DNA of 64,000 bases from Chryseobacterium gleum (GCA_945897915.1 CAMDGB010000008.1:1-64000), one strand, 5' to 3'. Shown: positions 1-8,767, counted from the first letter of the stretch. The notes: generated from the letters alone by a model not told the origin. Translations and numbers: made by a program.

Positions 1-591
1 TGGAGGCGTTGGCATAGTTCACTTTCTACTTGGTTTCGAGATTATCTATACAGTCCATTGGGCGGAAGTAAAGGGGGACCTTGGATGAAAGTTAGAAATA
101 CTTTCATTATATTTTTAGTCAGTGGTTTTTGGCATGGTGCCAATTGGACTTTTATTGTATGGGGTTTGCTAAATGCCATTTACTTTTTGCCCTTATTATT
201 GTTAAATAGAAACAGAAATAATTTAGAAGACATTCATTTTAAATGGAATTTTAATGGATTAAAAACGCTTTTTCAGATACTTATCACTTTTTCAATGACC
301 ACTTTTGCTTGGATATTTTTTAGAGCAAAATCTATTTCCGATGCTATTTTGTATATAAAAAACATGTTCACTAATTTGAATTTTGACAGTCAATATTTAA
401 ATAATGCTCGCTATGCACCAGAGTTATTATGGCTAATTGGTGGTTTTGTATTAATTGAATGGTTTCATAAATACAAAACAGAACCCATTTCTGGAAAATA
501 TGAAAACATAAAATTATTGTTATGCATCCTTGCTATTTTAGCATTAGGCGTTTTCTCAGATTATAAAGAATTTATTTATTTTCAGTTTTAA
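1..591 (+). CDS. MBOAT family O-acyltransferase (AlgI-like), 3' part
   Basis: The gene enters the window from the left. The frame is open from base 1 and reads RRWHSSLSTWFRDYLYSPLG before the TTG listed as the ORF start, so that TTG is not the real start. The WHxSLSxWFRDYLYxPLGG block, followed about 35 residues later by SGFWHGANWTFIVWG with the catalytic-type His, is characteristic of membrane-bound O-acyltransferases of the AlgI/DltB type. These pass acyl groups across the membrane to extracellular polysaccharides. Several hydrophobic membrane segments follow. The stop overlaps the next ATG by one base (TAATG), so the downstream SGNH-like gene is probably translationally coupled. The target polysaccharide cannot be told from this fragment. 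Confidence 0.9.
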   Translation, partial: WRRWHSSLSTWFRDYLYSPLGGSKGGPWMKVRNTFIIFLVSGFWHGANWTFIVWGLLNAIYFLPLLLLNRNRNNLEDIHFKWNFNGLKTLFQILITFSMTTFAWIFFRAKSISDAILYIKNMFTNLNFDSQYLNNARYAPELLWLIGGFVLIEWFHKYKTEPISGKYENIKLLLCILAILALGVFSDYKEFIYFQF

Positions 592-1466
592 TGAAACGTT
601 TTTTTAAACTTACAGTTCTTTTTGCTTTTATACTTTTTATTGCTTCATTGTTGTTAGATGTTATTTTTACAAAAATACTTTCTCAATCATCTGAACGAAA
701 TAAAGTTGAAAATATACTCCATTCTTTTGGTAAGAAATACGATGTAGTCATTATGGGAACTTCTCGAGCCAACAACCATTTTGTTACAAATTTGTTTGAA
801 AAAAAAGGGTTAAAATCGTTTAATTATGGTATTAGCGGTTCGCATTTATTCGAAACATCTTTGTTGTTAAAAATAATGATTGCAAATAAATTTCAAATTA
901 AGAATCTAATTTTGGAAGCTGATTTAAGTATTTGTAATGAAAAAAGAGACGAGGGAACTACGGCTCGTTTTATGCCTTATATTCACACAAATACTATTAT
1001 TAAAGAACATTATAAAAACGAATCAGATTTTAAACAACTCTATTATTTACCGTTTAATAGATATATAAAATTTGATGCGAAAATTGGTTTTAGAGAAGTA
1101 TCTGAAGTTATTGCAAAAAAAACCACTAATACGCTTTATAATAAAGGATATTACCCTTTAATTTCAGATAAAAAAGGAAGCATGAAAAATGATATTTCTA
1201 CCTTAAAAGTGATCCGAAATAAATATTACGAAGAAATTAAAAATACCTGCAAACAAAACAACATTAATTTAATTGTAGTGATGACACCAATGTGTAAAAA
1301 CACAAAAGGATTATATTATTTTGATAATGTAAAAAAACAATATCCAGAAATCAATAATTTTGAAAATATGGTTACAGACGATCGTTATTTTGCCTCTTGT
1401 GGACATTTGAATAACGAAGGTGCAATTATCTATACAAATCATATTATAAATACATTTTTTAAGTAG
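591..1466 (+). CDS. Membrane-anchored SGNH-hydrolase-like partner of the MBOAT protein
   Basis: This 291-residue protein has one N-terminal membrane segment (about residues 7-25) and an extracytoplasmic domain. The domain opens with VVIMGTSRANNHF, matching the GxSR block of SGNH/DltD/AlgJ-like proteins. It continues with NYGISGSHLFE and ends with CGHLNNEGA, a plausible Asp/His block. Such proteins are commonly encoded next to MBOAT acyltransferases and complete O-acylation outside the cell. Overlap with the upstream MBOAT stop supports a two-gene unit. The family assignment rests on motif resemblance and context. Whether it is a hydrolase or a transferase is not visible. Confidence 0.7.
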   Translation: MKRFFKLTVLFAFILFIASLLLDVIFTKILSQSSERNKVENILHSFGKKYDVVIMGTSRANNHFVTNLFEKKGLKSFNYGISGSHLFETSLLLKIMIANKFQIKNLILEADLSICNEKRDEGTTARFMPYIHTNTIIKEHYKNESDFKQLYYLPFNRYIKFDAKIGFREVSEVIAKKTTNTLYNKGYYPLISDKKGSMKNDISTLKVIRNKYYEEIKNTCKQNNINLIVVMTPMCKNTKGLYYFDNVKKQYPEINNFENMVTDDRYFASCGHLNNEGAIIYTNHIINTFFK

Positions 1467-1781
1467 TACTTCTTCACGCTTTTTTTTTGTTTTTTAGACT
1501 TGATTTCTCTTTTAAAACATTAAAATTCCGCTCAATTTTTCATTTTCTGCAAATTTTATTTTAAATTTTTTGTGTACTCTAAAAGCTTATTAATCAATGT
1601 AATTATACTCAAATTTAAGTCGCTTGTTCATCTTAATAAAATGTTAATTACTTGATATTCAGAAAAATAATAAAAAATGTTGTATATTTGCCGAGTTAAT
1701 TCATTAGGAGTGGTCTGATTTATGTCAATCAAACACAATGTAAAAAATTGATTTTTTTGCCCTTTTGAGAAATAAATTTAC
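1467..1781. other. Intergenic region, 315 nt, with one promoter element
   Basis: I see no convincing ORF or RNA gene here. The stretch is AT-rich and holds one TAnnTTTG box (1683-1690) about 90 nt upstream of the next gene. The resulting leader contains only short weak inverted repeats (for example TGATT/AATCA). No known riboswitch class was recognised. Confidence 0.5.
1683..1690 (+). promoter_or_regulatory. -7 promoter box (TATATTTG) for the lysozyme-like gene
   Basis: TATATTTG matches the Bacteroidota -7 consensus TAnnTTTG. No TTG lies at the usual distance; the nearest is about 28 nt upstream. It would give a leader of roughly 88 nt before the ATG at 1782. Confidence 0.45.
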
Positions 1782-2420
1782 ATGAGAAAAGACATTTTTT
1801 ATTTTGGAGTTGCCATTGCATTTATTGCTATAATTAGTTCTGGTTTTAGTGCATTTAAAGAGGAATCTGTTTCAGGATTTCATATCGATGATTCGGAAGT
1901 ATACGAGTATCGAGTACCTTCAAAAGACGAATCGGTAAAGTTAAATTTTTCTATACCATATACAGGAAATACTTTTATCGGTTTCACACAAGCCCTCGGT
2001 GTCAAAGAATCTGCGGGTATTTACACTCTGGTTAATCCTTTTGGTTACATGGGAAAATACCAATTCGGAAGAAGCACATTAAGACACATTGGTGTTTACA
2101 ACTTCAAAAACTTCCTTAATAACCCTAACTTACAAGAAAACGCTTTTTATGCCTTATTGTGTATAAATAAATGGGAGTTAAGAAAAGAAATTAAAAATTA
2201 TTCAGGTAGAATAATTAATGGAATCAAAATCACAGAATCGGGTTTACTGGCTGCAGCGCATTTAGCGGGTGCAAGTTCAGTAAAAGCATATCTTCGAAGT
2301 AACGGAAAAAATGGTTTTAAAGACGGTTTTGGAACTTCTTTGAGGTCTTATATTAAAAGATTTAATGGATATGATACTTCTAACGTAATCTCAAATAGAT
2401 TCGCAAAAGTAACAGATTAA
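1782..2420 (+). CDS. Exported lysozyme/transglycosylase-like protein
   Basis: The 212-residue protein has an N-terminal signal or anchor segment (about residues 5-24). A domain follows with ALGVKESAGIYTLVNPFGYM, then GKYQFGRSTLRHIG, and later LLAAAHLAGASSVKAYL. A Glu in an 'xxESxG' turn, a GxYQF segment and an 'AAHLxG' helix are seen in lysozyme-like transglycosylases, where the Glu is the catalytic acid. I infer that it acts on peptidoglycan in the periplasm. A -7 promoter box lies upstream. A strong terminator-like hairpin just after the stop sits inside the convergent methyltransferase gene, and the two stop codons overlap. Confidence 0.65.
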   Translation: MRKDIFYFGVAIAFIAIISSGFSAFKEESVSGFHIDDSEVYEYRVPSKDESVKLNFSIPYTGNTFIGFTQALGVKESAGIYTLVNPFGYMGKYQFGRSTLRHIGVYNFKNFLNNPNLQENAFYALLCINKWELRKEIKNYSGRIINGIKITESGLLAAAHLAGASSVKAYLRSNGKNGFKDGFGTSLRSYIKRFNGYDTSNVISNRFAKVTD

Positions 2421-3154
2421 TTTTTTTGAATAATAAAAATACAAGGTCGATTATGTAAATCGACCTTTTGTTTTTTCCAGTCGTTTACGGTTTTTGTTTT
2501 TATAAATTCTGTTGGTAAAGTTATATCGCATGCTATGCACAAATTAGTTTGTGGATGAAGTGTGGTCAAAATATCTTCTAAGAATTTATTATTTCTGTAA
2601 GGCGTTTCCATAAAAAGTTGTGCTTGATTTTTTTCTTGAGACCATTTTTCTAAATTTCTCAAGGCACTTTTCTTTTCGTTTTTGTCGATAGGTAAGTAGC
2701 CAGTAAAAGCAAAACTTTGACCGTTCATACCGCTAGCCATTAATGCCATAAGTATTGAACTTGGTCCAACTAATGGCACTACTTGAATTCCTTTTTCATG
2801 GGCTAATTTTACAATTACAGCACCAGGATCTGCTATTCCCGGACATCCTGCTTCGCTCATTACGCCCATATTTATCCCGTTTAAAAGTGGTTGAATCATT
2901 TCATAATGCTCGACAACTTCCGTATGCTTATTTAATGACCATAATTGTAAATCAGGTTGTGATTTTTCAGGACAAATTGCTTTGATGCATTTTCTAGCTG
3001 TTTTTTCATTTTCAACAATATAATAATCTAAAAGTTCAATACACCTTTTAATGTTTTGAGGTAACACATCGTTTGGGTCAACTGAAACTTCGCCTGGATT
3101 TGATAAAGTACAAGGTATTAAATATAATTTACCAAATGTTGAGGTTGTATTCAT
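2417..3154 (-). CDS. SAM-dependent methyltransferase, RsmI/tetrapyrrole-methylase fold
   Basis: The protein has 245 residues. GKLYLIPCTLSNPG resembles the N-terminal strand of the TP-methylase fold. GVMSEAGCPGIADPGA (about residues 98-113) is the characteristic SxAGxPxIxDPG SAM-binding block, and VPLVGPSSILMALMASG follows. The closest well-known family is RsmI, which methylates the 2'-O of C1402 of 16S rRNA. This protein belongs to a shorter Bacteroidota-type branch whose substrate I cannot fix. It lies 37 nt after the LMW phosphatase gene and probably shares the dnaA transcript. Confidence 0.8.
   Translation of the reverse strand: MNTTSTFGKLYLIPCTLSNPGEVSVDPNDVLPQNIKRCIELLDYYIVENEKTARKCIKAICPEKSQPDLQLWSLNKHTEVVEHYEMIQPLLNGINMGVMSEAGCPGIADPGAVIVKLAHEKGIQVVPLVGPSSILMALMASGMNGQSFAFTGYLPIDKNEKKSALRNLEKWSQEKNQAQLFMETPYRNNKFLEDILTTLHPQTNLCIACDITLPTEFIKTKTVNDWKKQKVDLHNRPCIFIIQKN
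2443..2476 (+). terminator. Rho-independent terminator of the lysozyme-like gene, embedded in the convergent gene
   Basis: A perfect 10-bp stem AAGGTCGATT / AATCGACCTT with a 5-nt loop is followed by TTGTTTTTT on the + strand. It lies within the last codons of the convergent methyltransferase ORF. Confidence 0.75.
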
Positions 3155-3191
3155 CTTTTATATTTTAATAAAGAAAAAGGGCTAGTTAAAA

Positions 3192-3653
3192 CTAATTTGA
3201 TTTAATTTTTGAAGCAATTATTGTACATACCTCATCTAATAAATGAAATACGTGTTCAAAATCTTCTATTTCACCGTAATACGGGTCTGGTACTTCAAAA
3301 CCATCGGAAGTTTGTAATTCTTTTAAAATTACTTTCACTTTTTGTTTTGATTTTTCATCAGGCGCTATAGCAATTACGTTGTTGTAATTAGAAGTATCCA
3401 TTACATAAATATGGTCAAATGTTTCAAAATCAGATTTAGTAATTTGTCTACACTTTTGTTGGCTAATATCTATACCAAATTTTTTGGCAGTTAATACGGA
3501 ACGCTTGTCTGGTGGTGCTCCAACATGGTAATTACCAGTTCCAGCACTATCAATAAAATAATCTTGTTTAGGGAGTTTTGATTGTAAAATGCCTTCTGCT
3601 AATGGTGAGCGACATATATTACCTAAGCAAACCATTAAAACCTTGGTAGGCAT
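3192..3653 (-). CDS. Low-molecular-weight protein-tyrosine phosphatase
   Basis: At 153 residues it has the family's usual length. The N-terminal VLMVCLGNICRSPLAEG holds the C(X)5R catalytic P-loop (CLGNICR). VPDPYYGEIEDF near residue 118 supplies the general-acid Asp of the DPY motif. It is predicted to be a cytosolic enzyme acting on phosphotyrosine proteins or small phosphomonoesters. The start codon lies one base beyond the dnaA stop, so the two genes are probably co-transcribed and coupled. Confidence 0.93.
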   Translation of the reverse strand: MPTKVLMVCLGNICRSPLAEGILQSKLPKQDYFIDSAGTGNYHVGAPPDKRSVLTAKKFGIDISQQKCRQITKSDFETFDHIYVMDTSNYNNVIAIAPDEKSKQKVKVILKELQTSDGFEVPDPYYGEIEDFEHVFHLLDEVCTIIASKIKSN

Positions 3654-3654
3654 T

Positions 3655-5088
3655 TTAAATACTCAGCTTTTTGTTAATGTCTTCCACAAACTTTTTAAAT
3701 TGTTTGTCGGTAGCTACTAAATTGTCTACTGTTTTCACAGCGTGAAGTACGGTTGCATGATCTCTATCTCCAATTTGCGAACCAATGTTTGCTAATGAAG
3801 CTTTAGTGAATTTTTTAGAAAAATACATAGCTAATTGACGCGCTTGAACAATGTGACGTTTTCTAGTTTTAGATTTTAAAGTTTCTGTATCCAATTGGAA
3901 ATAATCTGAAACCACTTTTTGAATGTAGTCAATAGAAATTTCACGTTTGATATTTTTCACAAACTTCTCTACAACTTGTTTTGCTAGTTCTAGATTAATT
4001 TCACGTTTGTTGAATGAAGACTGTGCAATTAATGAAATAATAGCGCCTTCTAATTCTCTAACGTTAGATTTTATATGTTTGGCTACATATTCTAAAATTT
4101 CATCTGGCATTTCAACCCCATCTCTGTATAAAATGTTTCTTAAGATAGAAATTCTTGTTTCGTAATCAGGTTGGTGCAATTCTGCAGACAATCCCCATTT
4201 GAATCGAGACAATAAGCGTTGCTCGATGTCTTGCATATCAACTGGCGCTTTGTCAGAAGTTAAAATAACTTGTTTTCCGTTTTGATGCAAATAATTAAAA
4301 ATATGGAAGAACACATCTTGTGTGCCTGCTTTTCCGGATAAAAATTGAACATCATCAATAATTAAAACATCAATAAGTTGGTAGAAGTGAATGAAATCAT
4401 TTCTAGTATTTTTCTTTACAGATTCGATATATTGTTGCGTGAAAATTTCAGCAGAAATATATAAAACTGTTTTTTCTGGATATTTATCTTTAATTTCAAC
4501 ACCGATAGCATGTGCTAAATGCGTTTTACCTAAACCAACACCGCCAAAAATTAATAATGGATTAAATGAAGTGCCACCTGGCTTATTAGCAACTGCCATA
4601 CCTGCGCTTCTTGATAATCGGTTAGAATCACCTTCTAAAAAATTATCAAAACTATAATTGGCATTTAATTGAGATTCTATTTTTACATTTCTGATTCCTG
4701 GAATAATAAACGGATTTTTTAATTCCGGATTTTTATTCACAATAGGCACATCAATTTCTTGCGTTTTTACAGAACTACGATAGGTACTAGGAATTTGTTC
4801 TGTAAATGGAAGTTTATTGCCAGAAGTATTTTCCATTTTAATTTTATACACTAGCTTTGCTTGGTTTCCAAGTTCTTTAGTTAAAGCAGTTTTTAAAATA
4901 ATTACATAATGTTCTTCAAGCCATTCGTAAAAGAATTTACTAGGAACTTGTATATGCAAAGCATTGTCTTCTGATAAACTAATTGCCACAATAGGTTCAA
5001 ACCAAGTTTTATAGGCTTGTTCCTGAATGTTGTCCTTAATAAAGGACAAGCAATTATTCCAAACAGATTTTGCTGCATTAGTCATCAT
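3655..5088 (-). CDS. dnaA: Chromosomal replication initiator protein DnaA
   Basis: The 477-residue protein has all DnaA regions. An N-terminal domain I (about 1-90) is followed by a short linker and the AAA+ domain with Walker A GGVGLGKTHLAHA (about 182-194) and Walker B LIIDDVQFLSG. The C-terminal DNA-binding domain carries the DnaA signature GDRDHATVLHAVKTV. It binds DnaA boxes and opens the origin. Two Met codons stand at the start; the second gives the usual MTNAA... N terminus. A TAnnTTTG box on this strand lies at 5183-5190. LMW phosphatase and methyltransferase genes follow in the same direction. No cluster of DnaA boxes was seen beside the gene. Confidence 0.98.
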   Translation of the reverse strand: MMTNAAKSVWNNCLSFIKDNIQEQAYKTWFEPIVAISLSEDNALHIQVPSKFFYEWLEEHYVIILKTALTKELGNQAKLVYKIKMENTSGNKLPFTEQIPSTYRSSVKTQEIDVPIVNKNPELKNPFIIPGIRNVKIESQLNANYSFDNFLEGDSNRLSRSAGMAVANKPGGTSFNPLLIFGGVGLGKTHLAHAIGVEIKDKYPEKTVLYISAEIFTQQYIESVKKNTRNDFIHFYQLIDVLIIDDVQFLSGKAGTQDVFFHIFNYLHQNGKQVILTSDKAPVDMQDIEQRLLSRFKWGLSAELHQPDYETRISILRNILYRDGVEMPDEILEYVAKHIKSNVRELEGAIISLIAQSSFNKREINLELAKQVVEKFVKNIKREISIDYIQKVVSDYFQLDTETLKSKTRKRHIVQARQLAMYFSKKFTKASLANIGSQIGDRDHATVLHAVKTVDNLVATDKQFKKFVEDINKKLSI

Positions 5089-5182
5089 GTGCTGTAATTT
5101 TAAAATTTTTTAATCTAATTTTGAGAAAAAGAAATTATTAACTTTTTTTATGTAGATTTTATTGGGAGAGCAAATATGTGAA

Positions 5183-5190
5183 CAAATTTA
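5183..5190 (-). promoter_or_regulatory. -7 box for dnaA
   Basis: The minus strand reads TAAATTTG (TAnnTTTG). It would give a leader of about 90 nt. No TTG is found at -33 spacing. Confidence 0.35.
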
Positions 5191-5212
5191 TTTAAAAAAA
5201 AATGAAATGCTA

Positions 5213-5247
5213 TTGTAAATTAAAAAATATTGTTGTATGTAGTTTTG
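5213..5247 (+). promoter_or_regulatory. Candidate promoter for the thioesterase/methyltransferase pair
   Basis: TAGTTTTG (5240-5247) matches TAnnTTTG, and TTG at 5213-5215 lies 24 nt upstream, slightly longer than the usual spacing. Confidence 0.4.
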
Positions 5248-5306
5248 ATTTTTATTTAATAAATTAATTACATTTAATTTTTAAGTCATAAATATATAAA
5301 ATAATA

Positions 5307-5711
5307 ATGAAAGAATACGAATTTACAGTACGAGTTAGGTACGCAGAAATTGATCAGATGGGTGTTGTATATCATGGGAATTACGCGCAATATTTTGAAA
5401 TGGGTAGAGTAGAGTGGTTAAGAAACTTAGGTGTTTCCTATAAATGGATGGAAGAAAACGGCGTAATGCTACCTGTTGTTTCTTTAGAAATGAATTATAA
5501 AAAACCAGCACGTTATGACGATGTATTGCTTGTAAAAACAATACTAAAAAGTCAAAATTCTGTAAAAATAGAATTTGACTATGAAATTTATAATCAACAA
5601 AATCAATTGTTAACAACCGGCTATTCGATGCTTGTTTTTGTAGATATGAAAACAGGTAGGCCAATTGTGCCACCAAAATACGTTTCTGATAAAATAAATG
5701 AAATAATATAA
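5307..5711 (+). CDS. Acyl-CoA thioesterase, YbgC/4HBT hotdog family
   Basis: The 134-residue protein is of the single hotdog-fold type. VRYAEIDQMGVVYHGNYAQYFEMGR (about residues 10-34) is the 4-hydroxybenzoyl-CoA thioesterase signature; the Asp in AEIDQMG and the HGNY turn form the active site. It hydrolyses acyl-CoA thioesters in the cytosol, and the chain length preferred here is unknown. In many bacteria YbgC-like proteins sit by the Tol-Pal genes, but not here. The stop overlaps the next ATG by one base, so it is coupled to the methyltransferase gene. Confidence 0.88.
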   Translation: MKEYEFTVRVRYAEIDQMGVVYHGNYAQYFEMGRVEWLRNLGVSYKWMEENGVMLPVVSLEMNYKKPARYDDVLLVKTILKSQNSVKIEFDYEIYNQQNQLLTTGYSMLVFVDMKTGRPIVPPKYVSDKINEII

Positions 5712-6466
5712 TGGATTTATCTGAATTTGAACGCTTATTTGATAAGGAAAATTATAAAAGACATCCGTGGGAAATTTCTAGAAAAAAAGTACTTTTAAAT
5801 CTGTTAGCTACTTCGGAAATTAAGTTTCCTATCAAACGAATTGTAGATATTGGTGGAGGAGATGCTTATGTTATAAATGAAATTTACAATCAAAATTTGG
5901 CAGATGAATATTTTACAATAGATACAGCGTATTCACCAGAAATCATTCCGCAATTAAAGAAAAATTATGGTGAAAATAAAATTCATTATATACAAAATGT
6001 AGCGGATTATTTAAATGATTTTTCAACAGATGATGCTACTTTGTTTTTATGTATGGATGTTTTAGAACATTTAGAATCAGAGTCTGATATTTTGAAACAT
6101 TTTACAGCAAATAATAATTATTTTTTATTTGCAGTACCTGCTTTTCAGTCTGTTTTCTCAAAACATGATTTATTATTAGGGCATTTCAGAAGATATAATT
6201 TACAAGAATTGAAAAAAGTTTTACATCAATATCAATTTCAAATTAAAGATAATGGTTATTATTTCTCATCATTATTATGGGTTAGGTGGATAGAAAGTAT
6301 CTTTAATAAAAATAAAAAGGCATCAATTGATAATTGGTCTGGTAATGCTTTTAAATCTAAGTTGATTGTAGCTCTGTTAGAACTCGATTTTGCTTTTACT
6401 AAATTAGCACAAAAATTCGGAATTAATATTTATGGATTATCTTGTTATTGTATCTGTAAAAAATAA
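5711..6466 (+). CDS. Class I SAM-dependent methyltransferase, substrate unknown
   Basis: The 251-residue protein contains IVDIGGGDAYVINEI (about residues 45-59) as SAM-binding motif I and FLCMDVLEHLE (about 111-121) as the DVLEH motif typical of UbiE/Coq5-like and type 11/12 methyltransferases. A LLGHFRRYNLQELK segment, also seen in this group, follows. The C terminus includes a hydrophobic stretch. It overlaps the thioesterase stop, which suggests a shared pathway, perhaps lipid or quinone related, though nothing in the sequence fixes the substrate. Confidence 0.8.
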   Translation: MDLSEFERLFDKENYKRHPWEISRKKVLLNLLATSEIKFPIKRIVDIGGGDAYVINEIYNQNLADEYFTIDTAYSPEIIPQLKKNYGENKIHYIQNVADYLNDFSTDDATLFLCMDVLEHLESESDILKHFTANNNYFLFAVPAFQSVFSKHDLLLGHFRRYNLQELKKVLHQYQFQIKDNGYYFSSLLWVRWIESIFNKNKKASIDNWSGNAFKSKLIVALLELDFAFTKLAQKFGINIYGLSCYCICKK

Positions 6467-6496
6467 ACTTTATATTTTAAACTAGTTACTTTATTA

Positions 6497-7114
6497 TTAG
6501 ATTTCTTCTATTTCAATTTCAAATAAAGCAGTAAAAATGGCAACTATTTCTTTGGCATTTTTTTTCCTTGCAGCAATCTGAATTTCGCAATACATTTCCA
6601 TTTTCTGATTAACAATCTGAATGTTCTTTTCTTTAATAATTCGCATTACTTTGTTCATGTTTTTATAATCGAAAGTAATTTTGAACTGTTTGTCAATGGT
6701 ATTTTCCACAATGTTTGCTTCATCTAAAGTAAGTTTAGCTGTAGTTTTATAAGCAGAAATTAACCCTCCAACGCCTAATTTGACTCCTCCAAAATAACGA
6801 ACTACCACCACTAAAACATTTGTAATTTCAAAGGATTGAATTTGTCCGTAAATAGGCATTCCTGCTGAATTACTTGGTTCACCATCATCATTGGCTCTAA
6901 ATTTAAGAGTTTCAGTGCCAATTTGGTATGCATAGCACCAATGACGTGCCGAAAAATGTTCGGTTTTTAAATTTTCTAAATAAGTTTTTACTTCAATTTC
7001 TGAAGTTAATGGGAAAGCAAAACCAAAAAACTTACTGTTTTGTTCTTTAAATAAAATATTTTCAACCGAATTTTCAATGGTTTTATATGTGTCTTTAATT
7101 TGGAGTTCTTGCAA
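6497..7114 (-). CDS. YigZ/IMPACT family protein
   Basis: The 205-residue protein carries the UPF0029 N-terminal core: RHWCYAYQIG, then FRANDDGEPSNSAGMPI and VVRYFGGVKLGVGGLI (about residues 55-120). A smaller C-terminal DUF1949-like half follows. YigZ proteins share the IMPACT domain found in eukaryotic translation regulators; their bacterial role is unsettled. It is the last gene of a probable ribD-HAD-yigZ transcript, starting 2 nt after the HAD stop. Confidence 0.93.
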   Translation of the reverse strand: MQELQIKDTYKTIENSVENILFKEQNSKFFGFAFPLTSEIEVKTYLENLKTEHFSARHWCYAYQIGTETLKFRANDDGEPSNSAGMPIYGQIQSFEITNVLVVVVRYFGGVKLGVGGLISAYKTTAKLTLDEANIVENTIDKQFKITFDYKNMNKVMRIIKEKNIQIVNQKMEMYCEIQIAARKKNAKEIVAIFTALFEIEIEEI

Positions 7115-7116
7115 TT

Positions 7117-7719
7117 TTATAATATTTTTTTATCGAATAAATGGGTTACATCATCTTGCCCTACACGTATTTGCCATGTATTTATTCCTAATGCTTCAGC
7201 TGCTTCAATATGTTCAATGGTATCGTCTACAAAAAGCGTCTTTTTTGGATTTAAATTATTCTGCTTCAAAATTAAGTTGAAAAAGGCCTCATCTGGTTTT
7301 CTCACTTTGATTTCGTAAGAAAAATAAATTTTATTAAAATGAGCGTAAAATTCTCTTGCAAAAGTTAATCCTACTCGATGTTCAAATTTATCAATATGTG
7401 TCGGATTCGTGTTACTTAATAAAAATATATTGTACTTATTTCTTAATTTTTCTAAAAATTCCAATCGTTCTAATGGAAAATCGCCAATAATAGCATTCCA
7501 AGCTTCTCTAATTTCTAAAAGATCGACATTTGGTATGTGCTTCTGAATGGTTTCCATAAACTGCATTTCATCTATTTTTCCTGTTTCAAATAAAATAGCA
7601 GCGACTTTTAAATCGTCAGACCAAACTTTTAATCCTAATTTTTTAAATGCATCAACACTCGCTTGATGGTTCAAGTTTAAAAATACATCTCCTAAATCAA
7701 AAATAATTGCCTCAATCAT
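7117..7719 (-). CDS. HAD-superfamily hydrolase, subfamily IA
   Basis: The 200-residue protein has the HAD motifs: AIIFDLGDVFLNL with the nucleophile Asp at about residue 8, FLLSNTNPTH (motif II), a Lys in KVRKPDEAFF (motif III), and LFVDDTIEHIEAAEALG (motif IV). FDLGDV followed by a helical cap places it with YihX-type sugar phosphatases. It overlaps the ribD 3' end by 8 nt. That position suggests, without proof, that it could supply the riboflavin-intermediate phosphatase step. Confidence 0.87.
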   Translation of the reverse strand: MIEAIIFDLGDVFLNLNHQASVDAFKKLGLKVWSDDLKVAAILFETGKIDEMQFMETIQKHIPNVDLLEIREAWNAIIGDFPLERLEFLEKLRNKYNIFLLSNTNPTHIDKFEHRVGLTFAREFYAHFNKIYFSYEIKVRKPDEAFFNLILKQNNLNPKKTLFVDDTIEHIEAAEALGINTWQIRVGQDDVTHLFDKKIL

Positions 7720-8755
7720 AATTTATGTATGTTTTTAGTTGGTTATTTTTAATTTTTATAGTTTTTTCAGGAATAAAATTAAAGTGAGGACGTATTACAC
7801 CTTCAAAAATTTTAGTCTCAGCTATAAAAACCCTCGCTTCATCCCATAAATGGTTATTTATAAATTGTTGCAAGGTAAATGTGCCACCTTCGATAATAAC
7901 AGATTGAATGTTTTTTTCAAATAAATGAGTTAAGATATTAGAAATCAAATGAGTATCAAACTGTGTGCATTTGTAAGTCACATTTATCGAATGTACACAA
8001 TTTTCTTCTTCTGTAAAAATAATTGTAGGATTTTTTTTGTTTTTTACATTAAATCCTTCTGGAACTTTATTAGATTTATCAATAATAATCCGAGTAGGTT
8101 GCTGCCCAAACCAATCTCTAGCATCTAAACTTGAATTATCATTTAAAACTGTCGTAGTGCCAACTAAAACGGCTTGTTCTTCCGTTCGATATTTGTGTAC
8201 CAATTGTCTAGAATAGGTATTTGAGATAGCAAAAGAGGTTTTTGAATTGGGTAAAAAAGGCGCAATAAATCCGTCTGCCGTTTCTGCCCATTTTAGTATA
8301 ATATATGGTCGTTTTTTAGTGTTAAATGTAAAAAATCGTTTATTTATTGTTAAGCATGCTGCCTCTAAAACATTTAGTATCACTTCGCACCCTGCTTCTT
8401 TTAATTTTTCAACACCTTTTCCGGCCACTTCTGAATAACTATCAATACAACCAATTACTACTTTTGGAATTTTATGTGTTATAATCAAATTAGAACACGG
8501 AGGTGTTTTTCCAAAATGACTACAAGGTTCTAAATTAACGTAAATGGTGCTTTTGGAGAGTAATTCTTTGTTTTTTACTGAGTTTATAGCATGTACTTCA
8601 GCATGTGGTTCGCCCGCTTTTTTATGCCAACCTTCGCCAATTATTTTTCCATTATGTACAATCACACTTCCTACTAACGGATTAGGATATGTAGTTCCTA
8701 AACCATTTTTAGCCAATTGCAAACAACGTTTCATGTATATTTCATGCTCAATCAT
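7712..8755 (-). CDS. ribD: Riboflavin biosynthesis protein RibD (deaminase/reductase)
   Basis: At 347 residues it is a typical two-domain RibD. The N-terminal deaminase has the zinc site HAEVHA (about 51-56) and PCSHFGKTPPC (about 77-87). The C-terminal reductase begins near RPYIILKWAETADGFI and includes QAVLVGTTTVLNDN and a GG.F substrate loop. It deaminates and then reduces the pyrimidine intermediate of riboflavin synthesis. A TAnnTTTG box ends 4 nt before the ATG, so the mRNA may be leaderless. The HAD gene overlaps its end. Confidence 0.95.
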   Translation of the reverse strand: MIEHEIYMKRCLQLAKNGLGTTYPNPLVGSVIVHNGKIIGEGWHKKAGEPHAEVHAINSVKNKELLSKSTIYVNLEPCSHFGKTPPCSNLIITHKIPKVVIGCIDSYSEVAGKGVEKLKEAGCEVILNVLEAACLTINKRFFTFNTKKRPYIILKWAETADGFIAPFLPNSKTSFAISNTYSRQLVHKYRTEEQAVLVGTTTVLNDNSSLDARDWFGQQPTRIIIDKSNKVPEGFNVKNKKNPTIIFTEEENCVHSINVTYKCTQFDTHLISNILTHLFEKNIQSVIIEGGTFTLQQFINNHLWDEARVFIAETKIFEGVIRPHFNFIPEKTIKIKNNQLKTYINYD

Positions 8756-8759
8756 CTTA

Positions 8760-8767
8760 CAAATTTA
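8760..8767 (-). promoter_or_regulatory. -7 box abutting the ribD start codon
   Basis: The minus strand reads TAAATTTG, then TAAG, then the ribD ATG. With the box centred at -7, transcription would begin at or next to the A of the ATG. Confidence 0.5.

Noticed and set aside
1690-1781. Possible riboswitch in the 90-nt leader of the lysozyme-like gene
   Set aside because: Only weak short inverted repeats are visible, and none matches a riboswitch class I know.
3947-4657. Antisense ORFs within dnaA and similar shadows in hisS, purL, ettA and others
   Set aside because: They lie opposite well-identified genes, lack motifs and promoters, and have low-complexity translations typical of antisense frames.
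5089-5306. Possible chromosomal origin next to dnaA
   Set aside because: Only one weak DnaA-box-like sequence (TTGTTCACA on the minus strand at 5177-5185) was found in the 218-nt AT-rich gap; no cluster. In this phylum dnaA is often away from oriC.
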